A stretch of DNA of 64,000 nucleotides from Vogesella urethralis (GTDB lineage: Bacteria; Pseudomonadota; Gammaproteobacteria; Burkholderiales; Chromobacteriaceae): contig NZ_VMDW02000061.1 of the NCBI RefSeq assembly GCF_007644045.2, positions 1-64,000 on the forward strand, written 5' to 3'. Under the pieces are notes generated by a model. That model worked only from the letters and a program-made list of their open reading frames with translations. It was not told the origin of the DNA and searched no databases. Every line of letters starts with the position of its first letter. The first letter of the stretch is position 1. A program made the translations under genes and the position numbers. Shown here in pieces: positions 17,954-26,391 of the stretch.

Positions 17954-18796
17954 ATGTGCCAGCTTTTGGGCATGAACTGCAATACGCCCACCGACATCCT
18001 GTTTTCCTTTGAAGGTTTCCACCGCCGTGGCGGCCTGACCGACCACCACGCCGACGGCTGGGGCATCGCCTTTTTCGAAGGCCGCGGCGTGCGGCTGTTC
18101 CTGGACGACAAACCGTCAGCCGATTCGCCGGTAGCGGCACTGGTACGGCAGTACCCGATCAAGTCGCAAAACGTCATCGCCCACATCCGCAAAGCCACGC
18201 AGGGCGAAATCAACCTGGCCAACTGCCACCCGTTCCAGCGCGAAATGTGGGGCCAATACTGGATTTTTGCCCACAACGGCAACCTGGTAGATTTTGCCCC
18301 GGCAGCCGGCTGCCACTATCAGCCGGTGGGCAGCACCGACTCCGAAGCCGCGTTCTGCTACATCATGGAGCAGCTGCGCCAGCGCTGGTGCCAGCCGCCG
18401 TCGCTAGACGAACTGTTCGAGGCCATCGAAGGGTTGGCCGCCACGCTACGCAGCTACGGCGTGTTCAACTTCATGCTGTCCAACGGCCAGTGGCTGTTTA
18501 CCCACTGCTCTACCAAGCTGCACTACATCGTGCGCCAGGCGCCGTTTCCCACCGCCCACCTGGTGGACGACGACGTGACAGTGGACTTCTCTACCGTCAC
18601 CACCCCCGACGACCGTGTGGCGGTGATCGCCACCGTGCCGCTGACCGACAACGAAACGTGGACCGCCATGCAGGACGGCGAGTTGGCGCTGTTCGTGGAT
18701 GGCAATGTACACCGCCGTAGCGTGACGCTACCGGCTACCCGACCGGCCAGCTGCTGCGGGAATGACGCAACGGCGTCTGATCCAGCGCAAAGCTGA
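17954..18796 (+). CDS. Class II glutamine amidotransferase (YafJ-like)
   Basis: A 280-residue stand-alone glutaminase-type protein. It begins MCQLLGMNC, putting the catalytic Cys at position 2 ready for exposure, followed by TDHHADGWGIAFF and HIRKATQGE, the substrate-binding motifs of the GATase_2/YafJ family. No synthase domain is attached. The partner acceptor is unknown; related proteins are described as putative gamma-glutamyl hydrolases. The last 20 residues are Cys/Ala/Ser-rich and unremarkable. Confidence 0.88.
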   Translation: MCQLLGMNCNTPTDILFSFEGFHRRGGLTDHHADGWGIAFFEGRGVRLFLDDKPSADSPVAALVRQYPIKSQNVIAHIRKATQGEINLANCHPFQREMWGQYWIFAHNGNLVDFAPAAGCHYQPVGSTDSEAAFCYIMEQLRQRWCQPPSLDELFEAIEGLAATLRSYGVFNFMLSNGQWLFTHCSTKLHYIVRQAPFPTAHLVDDDVTVDFSTVTTPDDRVAVIATVPLTDNETWTAMQDGELALFVDGNVHRRSVTLPATRPASCCGNDATASDPAQS

Positions 18797-18879
18797 CAGC
18801 ATTGACCCTGCCGGGTCTGGTCACGTGTTTCGATAGCACCGTATGCTGAAGCCATCAGTCACTGACCGGACCTGCCCGC

Positions 18880-20688
18880 ATGAGCCGCTTCGACTTTACC
18901 CATCCGCCGTTTACCCACCTTAGCCCGCACGAGCGCCTGGCGCTGGAAAACGCCGCAGACATCGTCTTCTTCGATAACGACGAAGTCATCATGGCCCCCG
19001 GCGACAGCGTGGACACGCTGTACGTGCTGATCAAGGGCGTGGTACGCGAGATGGCCGACGACGAAGTACTAGCCGTCTACCATACGCAAGACACCTTCGA
19101 CGCCCGCGCCATGGTGGCTGGCCAAGCCACACAGCGCTTCGTGGTACACGAGGAGGCGCTGGTCTACACGCTGCCGCGCAGCGTGGTCATGCAGCTGACC
19201 GAAAGCAACCCGCGCTTTGGCGCCTTCTTCTACGCCAGCGTGTCGCAGAAATTCGGCGCACTGGCGCAAAGCGCCGGCACCCGCGAACTGCAAACGCTGA
19301 TGACCGCCACCGTGCGCGACGCCTGTAGCCGGCTGCCGGTGTTTGTCGACGGCCAGGACACCATCCTTGATGCGGCACGCATCATGAAGCAGCGCAAGAG
19401 CAAATCCATCCTGGTCCGCCACATGGGGCAACTGGGCATGTTTACCACTACCGACTTCCGCGACACCCTGCTCAACGGCCTCACCCCGGATACGCCACTG
19501 CACCAGGTGTGCCATTTCCAGCTGATCACCACCGACATCGACGGCTTCCTGTTCGATGCCCTGCTCACCATGACCAAGCGCAATATCCGCCGCTTGGTGG
19601 TGATGGACAAGGGCGAGCCGGTGGGCATTCTGGCGCAGGTGGACATCCTGTCTTACTTCTCCAACCACTCGCACCTGATCGCGCACAAACTGGAACGCGC
19701 CGAATCGCTGGACGAGCTGGCCGACATTGCCGGCCAGATCACCCGCCTGGTGGGCATGCTGTCCAGCCACGGCGTGAAAGCGCCGCAGCTGGGCCGGCTG
19801 GTGCAGGCGCTGAACGCGCGCCTGTTCGAGCGCACCTGGCAGCTGATTGCCATGCCGGAAGTGGTGAACAACAGCTGCCTGATCGTGATGGGCTCCGAAG
19901 GCCGCGGCGAACAGATCCTGAAAACCGACCAGGACAACGCACTGATCATCCGCGACGGCTTCGACCACCCCACGCTACACGGTGCTTGCCAGGCCTTCAG
20001 CGAGGCGCTGGCGCGCTTTGGCTACCCGCCATGCCCTGGACGCATCATGGTGAACAACCCGCAATGGTGCCAGCCGGAGCAAGGCATGCGCGACCAGCTG
20101 TACCGCTGGCTGTACCTGCCCGATGCCGACTCGCTGATGAACCTGGCCATCTTCGTGGACGCCGAAGCGGTGGCCGGCGACCACGCGCTGCTGGCGCAGT
20201 GCAAACACTACCTGCACAGCCTGCTGTCGGATGACGAAAGCTTCTACGCCCGCTTTGCTCGCGCCATCGAACAGTTCGATACACCTTTAGGCTTCTTTGC
20301 GCAGTTGCTGACGCGGGAGAAAAACGGCGAAGCCACGCTGGACATAAAAAAGGGCGGCATTTTCCCCATCGTGCACGGCATCCGCTCGCTGGCGCTGCGC
20401 CACGGCATTGCCGCCTGCAACACCTTCGACCGCCTGCAACGGCTGGCCGAACTGGGCCATCTGGAGCGCGACTTTGCCAACGACATTAGCGAGACGCTGG
20501 CCTTCCTGCTGGGCTTGAGGCTGAGCCACGGCCTGGCCGACCTGGCCGACGGCCGCGCTGCCAGCAACCTGATCCGGCCGGACCGGCTGTCCACACTGGA
20601 AAAAGACCTGCTGAAAGACGCGCTGGGGCTGGTGAAGAAGTTCAAGAACCTGCTGCGCCACCAGTTTCGCCTGGGAGCGGTGGCATGA
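18880..20688 (+). CDS. cNMP-binding / CBS / DUF294 nucleotidyltransferase-like protein
   Basis: A 602-residue cytoplasmic signalling protein. Domains in order: cyclic-nucleotide-binding-like fold (about 10-125), two CBS domains (about 145-270, with LPVFVDGQDTILDAARIM and RRLVVMDKGEPVGILAQ), DUF294 nucleotidyltransferase-like domain (about 300-440) with GSEGRGEQILKTDQD, where the paired Asp residues resemble a metal-binding DxD, and a DUF294 C-terminal helical domain (about 455-600). It overlaps the following exonuclease gene by 4 bases. The pair is common in proteobacteria, often near acetate permease genes, but none is present here. Biochemical activity is unproven for the family. Confidence 0.88.
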   Translation: MSRFDFTHPPFTHLSPHERLALENAADIVFFDNDEVIMAPGDSVDTLYVLIKGVVREMADDEVLAVYHTQDTFDARAMVAGQATQRFVVHEEALVYTLPRSVVMQLTESNPRFGAFFYASVSQKFGALAQSAGTRELQTLMTATVRDACSRLPVFVDGQDTILDAARIMKQRKSKSILVRHMGQLGMFTTTDFRDTLLNGLTPDTPLHQVCHFQLITTDIDGFLFDALLTMTKRNIRRLVVMDKGEPVGILAQVDILSYFSNHSHLIAHKLERAESLDELADIAGQITRLVGMLSSHGVKAPQLGRLVQALNARLFERTWQLIAMPEVVNNSCLIVMGSEGRGEQILKTDQDNALIIRDGFDHPTLHGACQAFSEALARFGYPPCPGRIMVNNPQWCQPEQGMRDQLYRWLYLPDADSLMNLAIFVDAEAVAGDHALLAQCKHYLHSLLSDDESFYARFARAIEQFDTPLGFFAQLLTREKNGEATLDIKKGGIFPIVHGIRSLALRHGIAACNTFDRLQRLAELGHLERDFANDISETLAFLLGLRLSHGLADLADGRAASNLIRPDRLSTLEKDLLKDALGLVKKFKNLLRHQFRLGAVA

Positions 20689-21293
20689 TCGGCGCGCTGA
20701 AACGGCATTGGGCCGCCCAGCGCCTGAAAGACCCGCGCTTTGCCGCCTTGCTGCAACCACAGGAAGACGAACTGGTCAGCGTGGACTGCGAAACCACCAG
20801 CCTCAACGTGCGCGAGGCCGAGCTGCTGTCCATCGGCGCGGTGAAGATACGCGGCCAACGTATTGTCAGCAGCGAATCGTTCTACGTGCTGGTAAAGCCG
20901 GAACGCATGCCGGACGCCGGCAGCGTGCGCATCCACGGCCTGCGCCCGCGCGACGTGTCGGCAGGCCTGGCACCGCAGGAAGCGGTGGCGCAGTTGCTGG
21001 ACTTCATCGGTGGCCGCCCGCTGCTGGGCTATTACCTGGAATACGACGTGGCGGTGCTGAACAAGTACGTACAGCCGCTGACCGGCATCAAGCTGCCCAA
21101 CCGCCAGATCGAGGTATCGGGCCGCTATTACGATTACAAACTGCGCCAGCAGCCGGACAGCCATATCGACCTGAAGCTGGCCACGCTGATCGACGACCTG
21201 AAGGTACCGGCCCTGCCGCGCCACGATGCGCTGAACGACGCCATCACCGCCGGCATGCTGTACCTGGCGCTGAAAAAGCGCGGTTTCGGCTAA
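20685..21293 (+). CDS. DnaQ-like 3'-5' exonuclease
   Basis: A 202-residue DEDD exonuclease related to the polymerase III epsilon subunit. Exo I is VDCETTSL (Asp and Glu), Exo II includes LLGYYLEYDVAVLNKY and Exo III is RHDALNDAITAGMLYL, with the His and Asp of the DEDDh type. It lacks the C-terminal polymerase-binding tail of replicative DnaQ, so it probably acts in repair or RNA/DNA trimming. Translationally coupled (ATGA) to the cNMP/CBS/DUF294 gene. Confidence 0.88.
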   Translation: MIGALKRHWAAQRLKDPRFAALLQPQEDELVSVDCETTSLNVREAELLSIGAVKIRGQRIVSSESFYVLVKPERMPDAGSVRIHGLRPRDVSAGLAPQEAVAQLLDFIGGRPLLGYYLEYDVAVLNKYVQPLTGIKLPNRQIEVSGRYYDYKLRQQPDSHIDLKLATLIDDLKVPALPRHDALNDAITAGMLYLALKKRGFG

Positions 21294-21421
21294 GCGCCTG
21301 TTCAAGGACTTTTAGCGACTGCGCTGGCCTGGCAAAGGGTCAGATACCAGGCGGACGCTGCCGGCCTTGGTCATGCCAAGGTCAAGACGGCCAACGCCGT
21401 GAAAAGACTTTGCACAGGCGC
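21294..21421. repeat. Structured 128-bp inverted-repeat element
   Basis: The 24-base outer arms 21294-21317 and 21398-21421 are inverted with 19 of 24 matches, beginning GCGCCTGT and ending ACAGGCGC, which may be terminal inverted repeats. Inside are two more stems: GCCTGG/CCAGGC (21327-21332, 21347-21352) and CCTTGG/CCAAGG (21365-21370, 21376-21381). The element starts directly after the exonuclease stop and has no open frame. It looks like a small MITE-like repeat or a structured 3' UTR; no second copy was seen in the window. Confidence 0.55.
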
Positions 21422-21435
21422 CAAGGTTGGCCGCA
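21422..21435 (+). repeat. CAAGGTTGGCCGCA word, copy 3
   Basis: Exact 14-base copy directly between the 128-bp structured element and the terminator at 21442. Confidence 0.85.
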
Positions 21436-21441
21436 CGAAAA

Positions 21442-21465
21442 AAGGGCGTGCTTGCGCACGCCCTT
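21442..21465 (+). terminator. Terminator-type hairpin after the exonuclease operon
   Basis: AAGGGCGTGC/GCACGCCCTT, 10-bp perfect stem with a 4-base loop. The flanking A run upstream makes it a better T-tract terminator for the minus strand, so it may serve the converging gene ending at 21518 as well. Confidence 0.75.
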
Positions 21466-21517
21466 CAATTCAGCCGGTACGGTGGCGCACTGGCTGACAC
21501 TGCATCGATCTCTGCCT

Positions 21518-21892
21518 TCAGTAGCTCAACGACTCGTGACGGGTTTCCACCAGCTGCCCTGCCGACAGTGACATCATCAGCAGCGCAATACGCTCGTGCA
21601 TGATGACGGTGTGGGTATTGCCGGCAAACTGCATGAAACGGCGCAGGTCTTCGCGCACTTTGCGCGAGCCGGTCAGGTCGATAATGATGTCTACTCGCTC
21701 GCCTTGCTCGGCCAGCTCGATGAAGTTATCCGTTACCGGAATGCCGCGTTCGCGCGCCAGCGCCACACCCGGCAACGCCATATTGAGCTCGGCTACGCCG
21801 ATCAGCTCCACGTACGGCGCATCCAGCAGCTGACGCAACAGTGGCGTGGCCGTTTCGCCCGCCCCCACCATGGCAATTCGAATCTTGTTCAT
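21518..21892 (-). CDS. Small NAD(P)-binding Rossmann-fold protein
   Basis: A 124-residue protein with a glycine-rich dinucleotide loop (RIAMVGAGETATPLL) and alternating strands and helices (VDIIIDLTGS as a later strand). It equals only the cofactor-binding half of oxidoreductases such as homoserine dehydrogenase or Gfo/Idh/MocA; no catalytic domain follows, and the stop is clean. It may be a redox or NAD(H) sensor rather than an enzyme, which is a guess. ATG at 21892 is chosen because the dinucleotide fold starts there and GAGGATG precedes it; longer in-frame starts add 29 residues without similarity. Confidence 0.72.
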   Translation of the reverse strand: MNKIRIAMVGAGETATPLLRQLLDAPYVELIGVAELNMALPGVALARERGIPVTDNFIELAEQGERVDIIIDLTGSRKVREDLRRFMQFAGNTHTVIMHERIALLMMSLSAGQLVETRHESLSY

Positions 21893-22033
21893 GAGCATCC
21901 TCGCTTGGTGCCGCATTATGGCACGCATTGAAGCAGGTACTTTAGCAAGCTCTATCGAACCCGACTTGCGCCAGATCAAATGCTAATTGATTGTATCCAG
22001 CCTGCCCGAATGGCAAGCCGCAGGCGCAAAAAA

Positions 22034-22053
22034 ACCCGCCAGGCATGGGCGGG
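22034..22053 (-). terminator. Terminator after the 83-residue gene
   Basis: CCCGCC/GGCGGG stem with a loop of about 7 bases; seven T follow on the minus strand. Confidence 0.75.
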
Positions 22054-22076
22054 CCGGGGTGGGCTGACGCGGCCGC

Positions 22077-22328
22077 TCAGTGCAGGGCTTGCCGGCTGAG
22101 AAAGCGGATGTAGCCGACGCTTTCTATCCAGTAAGCGCCGTCTGCCAGCGGCGTGGCATCTTCCAGATCAGCCACCGTCAGCACGATATCGGCCTCGCTG
22201 AGGTGGGCTTCCAGCGCGATGTCGTCATCGTCGGCGTAGTCTTCCGAGGCGTACATGAATTCGGGTTTGACCAGCTGGTTGTTGACCTGAATGTAATCGG
22301 ACTGGTTCATCAGACGCAGGATGTTCAT
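22077..22328 (-). CDS. Small acidic protein of unknown function
   Basis: An 83-residue protein that I do not recognise. It is acidic (YADDDDIALEAHLSEADIVL) with no cysteines, signal peptide or membrane segment. AAGGAG lies 6 bases before the ATG at 22328, which fixes the start; an upstream in-frame extension lacks a ribosome site. It follows radC by 71 bases on the same strand and may share its transcript. Confidence 0.65.
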   Translation of the reverse strand: MNILRLMNQSDYIQVNNQLVKPEFMYASEDYADDDDIALEAHLSEADIVLTVADLEDATPLADGAYWIESVGYIRFLSRQALH

Positions 22329-22399
22329 GGCTTGCTCCTTGTGCAGCGGCCAGACCGGCTGACCGTACCACCACCGCAACGGCAGCCAGGTGGCCACCG

Positions 22400-23074
22400 C
22401 TACACCCATCCACGCTCCGCCAGTGATTCGGCGTGCGCACCCGTTACCACGATATGGTCCAGCAAACAGATATCGACCAACTGCAAAGCCTGCTTGAGAC
22501 GGACGGTGACGGCCTGGTCTGCCGCCGACGGCTCGGCCACCCCGGACGGGTGGTTGTGTGCCACGATGACCGCCGCCGCATGGTGAAACAAAGCCCGCCG
22601 CACGACTTCCCGCGGGTAGACACGGGTTTCGGTCAACGAGCCACGGCTTAACTCTTCGACTGCCAGCACCCGGTTTTGTGCCGACAGGAACACCACGTAA
22701 AACACCTCTACCGGCTGCTGGCCGATGGTCAGTCGTAAATAGCGGCTGACCGCCTCGGGGCTATCCAGCACGTCGGCGTCGGCCATTTGCTCAGCCAGCA
22801 GGCGGCGTGCCAGCTCGTGCATCGCCATGAACTGCACGTACTTGGCCGGGCCCAGCCCCGCCTGCTGTTGAAACGCTTCCGGGCTGGCACTCAGCAACCG
22901 CCCCAGGCTACCAAAGCGTTGCATCATCAATCTGGCCATATCAACAGCCGAGCAACCCTTGATGCCTGTTCTTAAGAATATCGCCAGCAATTCGGCATCT
23001 GACAAGGTATGAGCACCATGTGACAACAGTTTTTCGCGCGGACGCTCGTCCGCTGGCCAGTCGCTGATCGGCAT
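22400..23074 (-). CDS. radC: RadC/MPN-domain (JAMM) protein
   Basis: A 224-residue protein with an N-terminal helix-hairpin-helix UPF0758 part (RPREKLLSHGAHTLSDAELL, GLGPAKYVQ) and a C-terminal MPN/JAMM domain. The metal motif HNHPSG followed by an Asp (AEPSAADQAV) is complete. Despite the name, a role in recombination repair is not established. ATG at 23074 is preferred: GGAGAG lies 4 bases upstream, while the ATG at 23089 has none. Divergent from coaBC-dut, the usual proteobacterial arrangement. Confidence 0.93.
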   Translation of the reverse strand: MPISDWPADERPREKLLSHGAHTLSDAELLAIFLRTGIKGCSAVDMARLMMQRFGSLGRLLSASPEAFQQQAGLGPAKYVQFMAMHELARRLLAEQMADADVLDSPEAVSRYLRLTIGQQPVEVFYVVFLSAQNRVLAVEELSRGSLTETRVYPREVVRRALFHHAAAVIVAHNHPSGVAEPSAADQAVTVRLKQALQLVDICLLDHIVVTGAHAESLAERGWV

Positions 23075-23221
23075 TGCACTCTCCGGCATGACAACAGCAG
23101 GCAGTGTGCGTGGCGAGCGGCTATCGTTAAAAACCGGGTTTGACGCCTGCCAGCACGGGCTGGGTGCAGGTGCAGCATTAGGCTACAATTACGCCTCGCA
23201 TCATGACAGGCAGGCAGCAAC

Positions 23222-24406
23222 ATGGCTCAGAAACGCATCCTTCTTGGCATTACCGGCGGCATCGCTGCCTATAAATCGGCAGAGCTTACCCGGCTGCTGG
23301 TCAAGGCTGGCCATCACGTAGAAGTGGTGATGAGCGAGGCCGCTACCCGCTTTGTGACCCCGGCCACCTTCCAGGCACTGTCGGGCAACGCGGTCTACAG
23401 TGACATCTGGGACCCGCGCCCGCATAACGCGATGGCGCATATCGAGATGTCGCGCCGTGCCGACGTGTTCCTGATCGTACCGGCCACTGCCGACTGTATT
23501 TTCAAGCTGGCACACGGTGCGTGTGACGACCTGATCAGCACCATGGCCGCGGCCCGTACCTGCCCGCTGGTGGTAGTGCCGGCAATGAACCGGCAGATGT
23601 GGGAAAACCCGCCAAACCTGCGCAATGTGGCCCAGCTGCAGGCCGACGGCGTACAGGTGTGGGGCCCGGCGCACGGCGTGCAGGCCTGCGGCGAGACCGG
23701 CCCCGGCCGCATGCTGGAGCCGGAAGAAGTGTTCGACCTGCTGGGCGGCGTGTTCAGCAGCAAGCCGCTGGCAGGCAAGAAAGTGTTGCTGACTGCCGGC
23801 CCGACGTACGAACCGATCGATACCGTGCGCGGCATCACCAATATCAGCTCCGGCAAGATGGGTTACGCGCTGGCCCGCGCCTGCCGAGACGCCGGTGCCG
23901 AGGTGACGCTGGTCAGCGGCCCCACCGCCCTGACACCGCCGACGCTGGTGCGCACCATCGCGGTACAGAGCGCGCAGGACATGTACCAGGCCGTGCTGGG
24001 CGAGGTTGGCCGCAGTGATATCTTCATCAGCGTGGCGGCGGTGGCCGACTACCGGGTGAAGAACCGCGCCGAGCACAAGATCAAGAAAGGCGAAGGCCTG
24101 CCGGTGATCGAACTGGAAGAAAACCCCGACATCCTGGCCACGGTGGCCGGCCTGCCGGCGGCACCTTTCTGCGTGGGCTTTGCCGCAGAAAGCCAGAACC
24201 TGCTGGCCTACGCCGACCAGAAACGCCGCCGCAAGAAGGTGCCGCTGCTGGTGGCCAACCTGGCACAACACGCGATGGGGGCCGACAGCAACAGCGTGAT
24301 ATTGCTGGATGATGCCGGGCACCATCCGCTCCCCGATATGCCCAAGGCCGAGGTAGCGCACGCCATCGTGCAGCACATGGCCCGGCTTTTACCCCACAAG
24401 GAATGA
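23222..24406 (+). CDS. coaBC: Bifunctional phosphopantothenoylcysteine decarboxylase / synthase
   Basis: A 394-residue bifunctional enzyme of coenzyme A synthesis. The N-terminal CoaC flavoprotein (1-185) has [14 protein letters not shown], an active-site His in [14 protein letters not shown] and [11 protein letters not shown] as the substrate clamp. The C-terminal CoaB synthetase (190-394) has [18 protein letters not shown] and [12 protein letters not shown]. Length is normal. A TACAAT -10 element lies at 23184-23189. dut follows after 7 bases. Confidence 0.97.
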   Translation: MAQKRILLGITGGIAAYKSAELTRLLVKAGHHVEVVMSEAATRFVTPATFQALSGNAVYSDIWDPRPHNAMAHIEMSRRADVFLIVPATADCIFKLAHGACDDLISTMAAARTCPLVVVPAMNRQMWENPPNLRNVAQLQADGVQVWGPAHGVQACGETGPGRMLEPEEVFDLLGGVFSSKPLAGKKVLLTAGPTYEPIDTVRGITNISSGKMGYALARACRDAGAEVTLVSGPTALTPPTLVRTIAVQSAQDMYQAVLGEVGRSDIFISVAAVADYRVKNRAEHKIKKGEGLPVIELEENPDILATVAGLPAAPFCVGFAAESQNLLAYADQKRRRKKVPLLVANLAQHAMGADSNSVILLDDAGHHPLPDMPKAEVAHAIVQHMARLLPHKE

Positions 24407-24413
24407 AAAACGC

Positions 24414-24866
24414 ATGAAACCCGTGATCGACGTCAAGATTCTGGACGCCCGCCTGAAAGACAATCTGCCGGCCTACGCCACCTCCGGTTCCGCCGGCCTG
24501 GACCTGCGCGCCGCCACCGAAGCCGAGATGGTGATCCAGCCTGGCGAAACCGTACTGGTGCCCACCGGCATGGCCATTCATCTGGCTGACCCGGGCCTGG
24601 CAGCGATGATCCTGCCGCGCTCCGGCCTCGGCCACAAGCACGGCATCGTGCTGGGCAACCTCACCGGCCTGATCGACTCCGACTACCAGGGCCAGTTGTT
24701 CGTGTCGGTATGGAACCGTGGCAATACTGCCTTTACGCTGGCACCGATGGAGCGCATAGCACAGATGATTATCGTGCCAGTGGTCCAAGTAGGGTTTAAT
24801 ATCGTAGAAGAATTTATCGATACAGAACGTGGCAGCGGTGGCTTCGGTAGCACAGGCCGCCAATAA
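24414..24866 (+). CDS. dut: dUTP diphosphatase
   Basis: A 150-residue trimeric dUTPase that hydrolyses dUTP to dUMP and keeps uracil out of DNA. All five motifs are present: [34 protein letters not shown] and the C-terminal [16 protein letters not shown] lies 9 bases before the ATG, and the gene follows coaBC by 7 bases in the conserved coaBC-dut operon. Confidence 0.97.
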   Translation: MKPVIDVKILDARLKDNLPAYATSGSAGLDLRAATEAEMVIQPGETVLVPTGMAIHLADPGLAAMILPRSGLGHKHGIVLGNLTGLIDSDYQGQLFVSVWNRGNTAFTLAPMERIAQMIIVPVVQVGFNIVEEFIDTERGSGGFGSTGRQ

Positions 24867-24879
24867 CAGACGACGCGAC

Positions 24880-25866
24880 ATGCACCCCTCCTTACCTCCG
24901 GCCAGTATCGCCACGCTGATGGAACAGATGGCGAAGCTCACCTCGCAGCGAGAACAGCGCGAGCTGGAGCGGGCATTGCTGGAGCTGCTGGGCGGCTTTC
25001 TGGGAAGTGTCAGCATCTCGCTGTTCGCCGTGCGTTATCCGGAGACGCTGCCCGAACTGAAACTGCTACAAGTCAGCGACGATCACGGCCAGCTGATCAC
25101 GCCGGAAGGCTGCGGCTGGATTGCGGCCGGTGACGACGCCCGCAAGGCCATTGCCATAGGCCTGGAGCAGCGCGAGCCTTTGCAATACGCCGGGCATATC
25201 TGGCAAGTGATCTACCAGAAGAATGCCATCATTGCCCTGCTGCAAATCGAACACAGCCCGCTCACCCCGGACGAAGCCGGTTTTCTGAGCGGCATGGTAC
25301 GCATCCACGAAAATTACCTGCGCCTGCTATACGACGCCGAGCGCGACATGCTGACCGGCCTGCTGAACCGGCGCTCGTTCGATGCGCGGTTGTACGAACT
25401 GCTGGCCCAGGGCAACGGGCAGCCAACCCTGGCGCTGGTGGACATCGACCATTTCAAGCTGGTAAACGACCGCTACGGCCACATCGTCGGCGACGAGGTG
25501 CTGCTGCTGGTCGCGCATCACATGGAGCAGATCCTGGGCCCCTACGCCCAACTGTACCGTTACGGTGGCGAGGAGTTCGGCATCATCCTGCGTGACGAAC
25601 CGGCACTGGCCCAGACGCGGCTGGACACCCTGCGGCAGAGCATTGCCGCCTTCAGCTTTCCGCAAGTTGGCCACGTCACCATCAGCATCGGCCATGTCGG
25701 CATCCAGGGCCAGATGCTGCCGGCCAATGTGGTGGAGCAGGCCGACCGCGCGCTGTACTACGCCAAGGAGCACGGTCGCAACCAGGTATGTGCCTACGAC
25801 CAGCTGCTGCAACAGGGCAACATTACGCCGCAAGTGTCACACGAGGGGGATATCGAGCTGTTCTGA
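24880..25866 (+). CDS. Diguanylate cyclase (GGDEF)
   Basis: A 328-residue cytoplasmic protein. Residues 1-150 form a GAF-like sensory region without a named motif; residues about 160-320 are a GGDEF domain (MLTGLLNRRSFDARL, LVDIDHFKLVNDRYGH, then RYGGEEFGIIL). The GGEEF signature should be active in making c-di-GMP. No RxxD product-inhibition site precedes it at the usual spacing. The ATG lies 13 bases past the dut stop. Translation may be coupled to dut. Confidence 0.9.
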   Translation: MHPSLPPASIATLMEQMAKLTSQREQRELERALLELLGGFLGSVSISLFAVRYPETLPELKLLQVSDDHGQLITPEGCGWIAAGDDARKAIAIGLEQREPLQYAGHIWQVIYQKNAIIALLQIEHSPLTPDEAGFLSGMVRIHENYLRLLYDAERDMLTGLLNRRSFDARLYELLAQGNGQPTLALVDIDHFKLVNDRYGHIVGDEVLLLVAHHMEQILGPYAQLYRYGGEEFGIILRDEPALAQTRLDTLRQSIAAFSFPQVGHVTISIGHVGIQGQMLPANVVEQADRALYYAKEHGRNQVCAYDQLLQQGNITPQVSHEGDIELF

Positions 25867-25871
25867 GCGGC

Positions 25872-25885
25872 TGCGGCCAACCTTG
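25872..25885 (-). repeat. CAAGGTTGGCCGCA word, copy 4 (inverted)
   Basis: Exact reverse complement of the 14-base word, 5 bases past the GGDEF gene stop and 10 bases before a terminator. Confidence 0.85.
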
Positions 25886-25894
25886 CCGTCACAC

Positions 25895-25942
25895 AAAGCC
25901 CCTGCCATCCGGCAGGGGCTTTTGCTTGGTGCCAGCCAGGCA
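25895..25942 (+). repeat. 48-bp direct repeat with terminator, left copy
   Basis: It starts with the stem AGCCCCTGCC/GGCAGGGGCT and four T, which ends the GGDEF transcript, and continues through TGCTTGGTGCCAGCC. It matches 46 of 48 bases with 26344-26391. Confidence 0.9.
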
Positions 25943-26053
25943 CGACGTAGCGCAAAACCCACACCCACCCATAAATAATGCAAAATGCATTTTATCAACA
26001 TGATCAGCCGCTGCATGCTGGGCAGTCATCTCACCACCTGCAGGAACGCAACC

Positions 26054-26323
26054 ATGCCCATCATAGCCACCCTTCATTCACTCAAATACGCCTGCCTTCT
26101 CGGTCTCTGCTGCCTGCTATCAAGCCTAACCGCACAGGCCAAGAGCTTGATTCTCATCCTGGATGATGGCTCAGTACAGGTAGTGAATAGCGTTACAGAC
26201 AACACCCGCATCACCGCAGGGCAAGTCAGGATCATCGATGGTGTGAGTATCTTTTACGATGCCCCGCAGGTATCACCGCCAGCCAGCATCACCCCCGCCA
26301 AAGTGGTCATTCTCACGCCCTGA
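26054..26323 (+). CDS. Small exported protein of unknown function
   Basis: An 89-residue protein with a clear signal peptide: positively charged start, hydrophobic stretch (YACLLGLCCLLSSL) and an AQA cleavage site near residue 30. The mature part of about 58 residues has no recognised domain and no cysteine; it reads as a short beta-rich, proline-ended peptide. CAGGAA precedes the ATG at 26054; a longer in-frame start at 25985 would spoil the signal peptide. The gene lies alone between the two 48-bp repeats. Confidence 0.6.
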   Translation: MPIIATLHSLKYACLLGLCCLLSSLTAQAKSLILILDDGSVQVVNSVTDNTRITAGQVRIIDGVSIFYDAPQVSPPASITPAKVVILTP

Positions 26324-26343
26324 CAAATCGCATCGCTATCAAA

Positions 26344-26391
26344 AAAGCCCCTGCCATCCGGCAGGGGCTTTTGCTTGGTACCAGCCTGGCA
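26344..26391 (+). repeat. 48-bp direct repeat with terminator, right copy
   Basis: Second copy of the repeat at 25895-25942, differing at two positions. Its stem is flanked by A6 on the left and T4 on the right, so it can terminate both the small exported-protein gene and the potC-like gene, whose stop codon abuts it. Confidence 0.9.
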
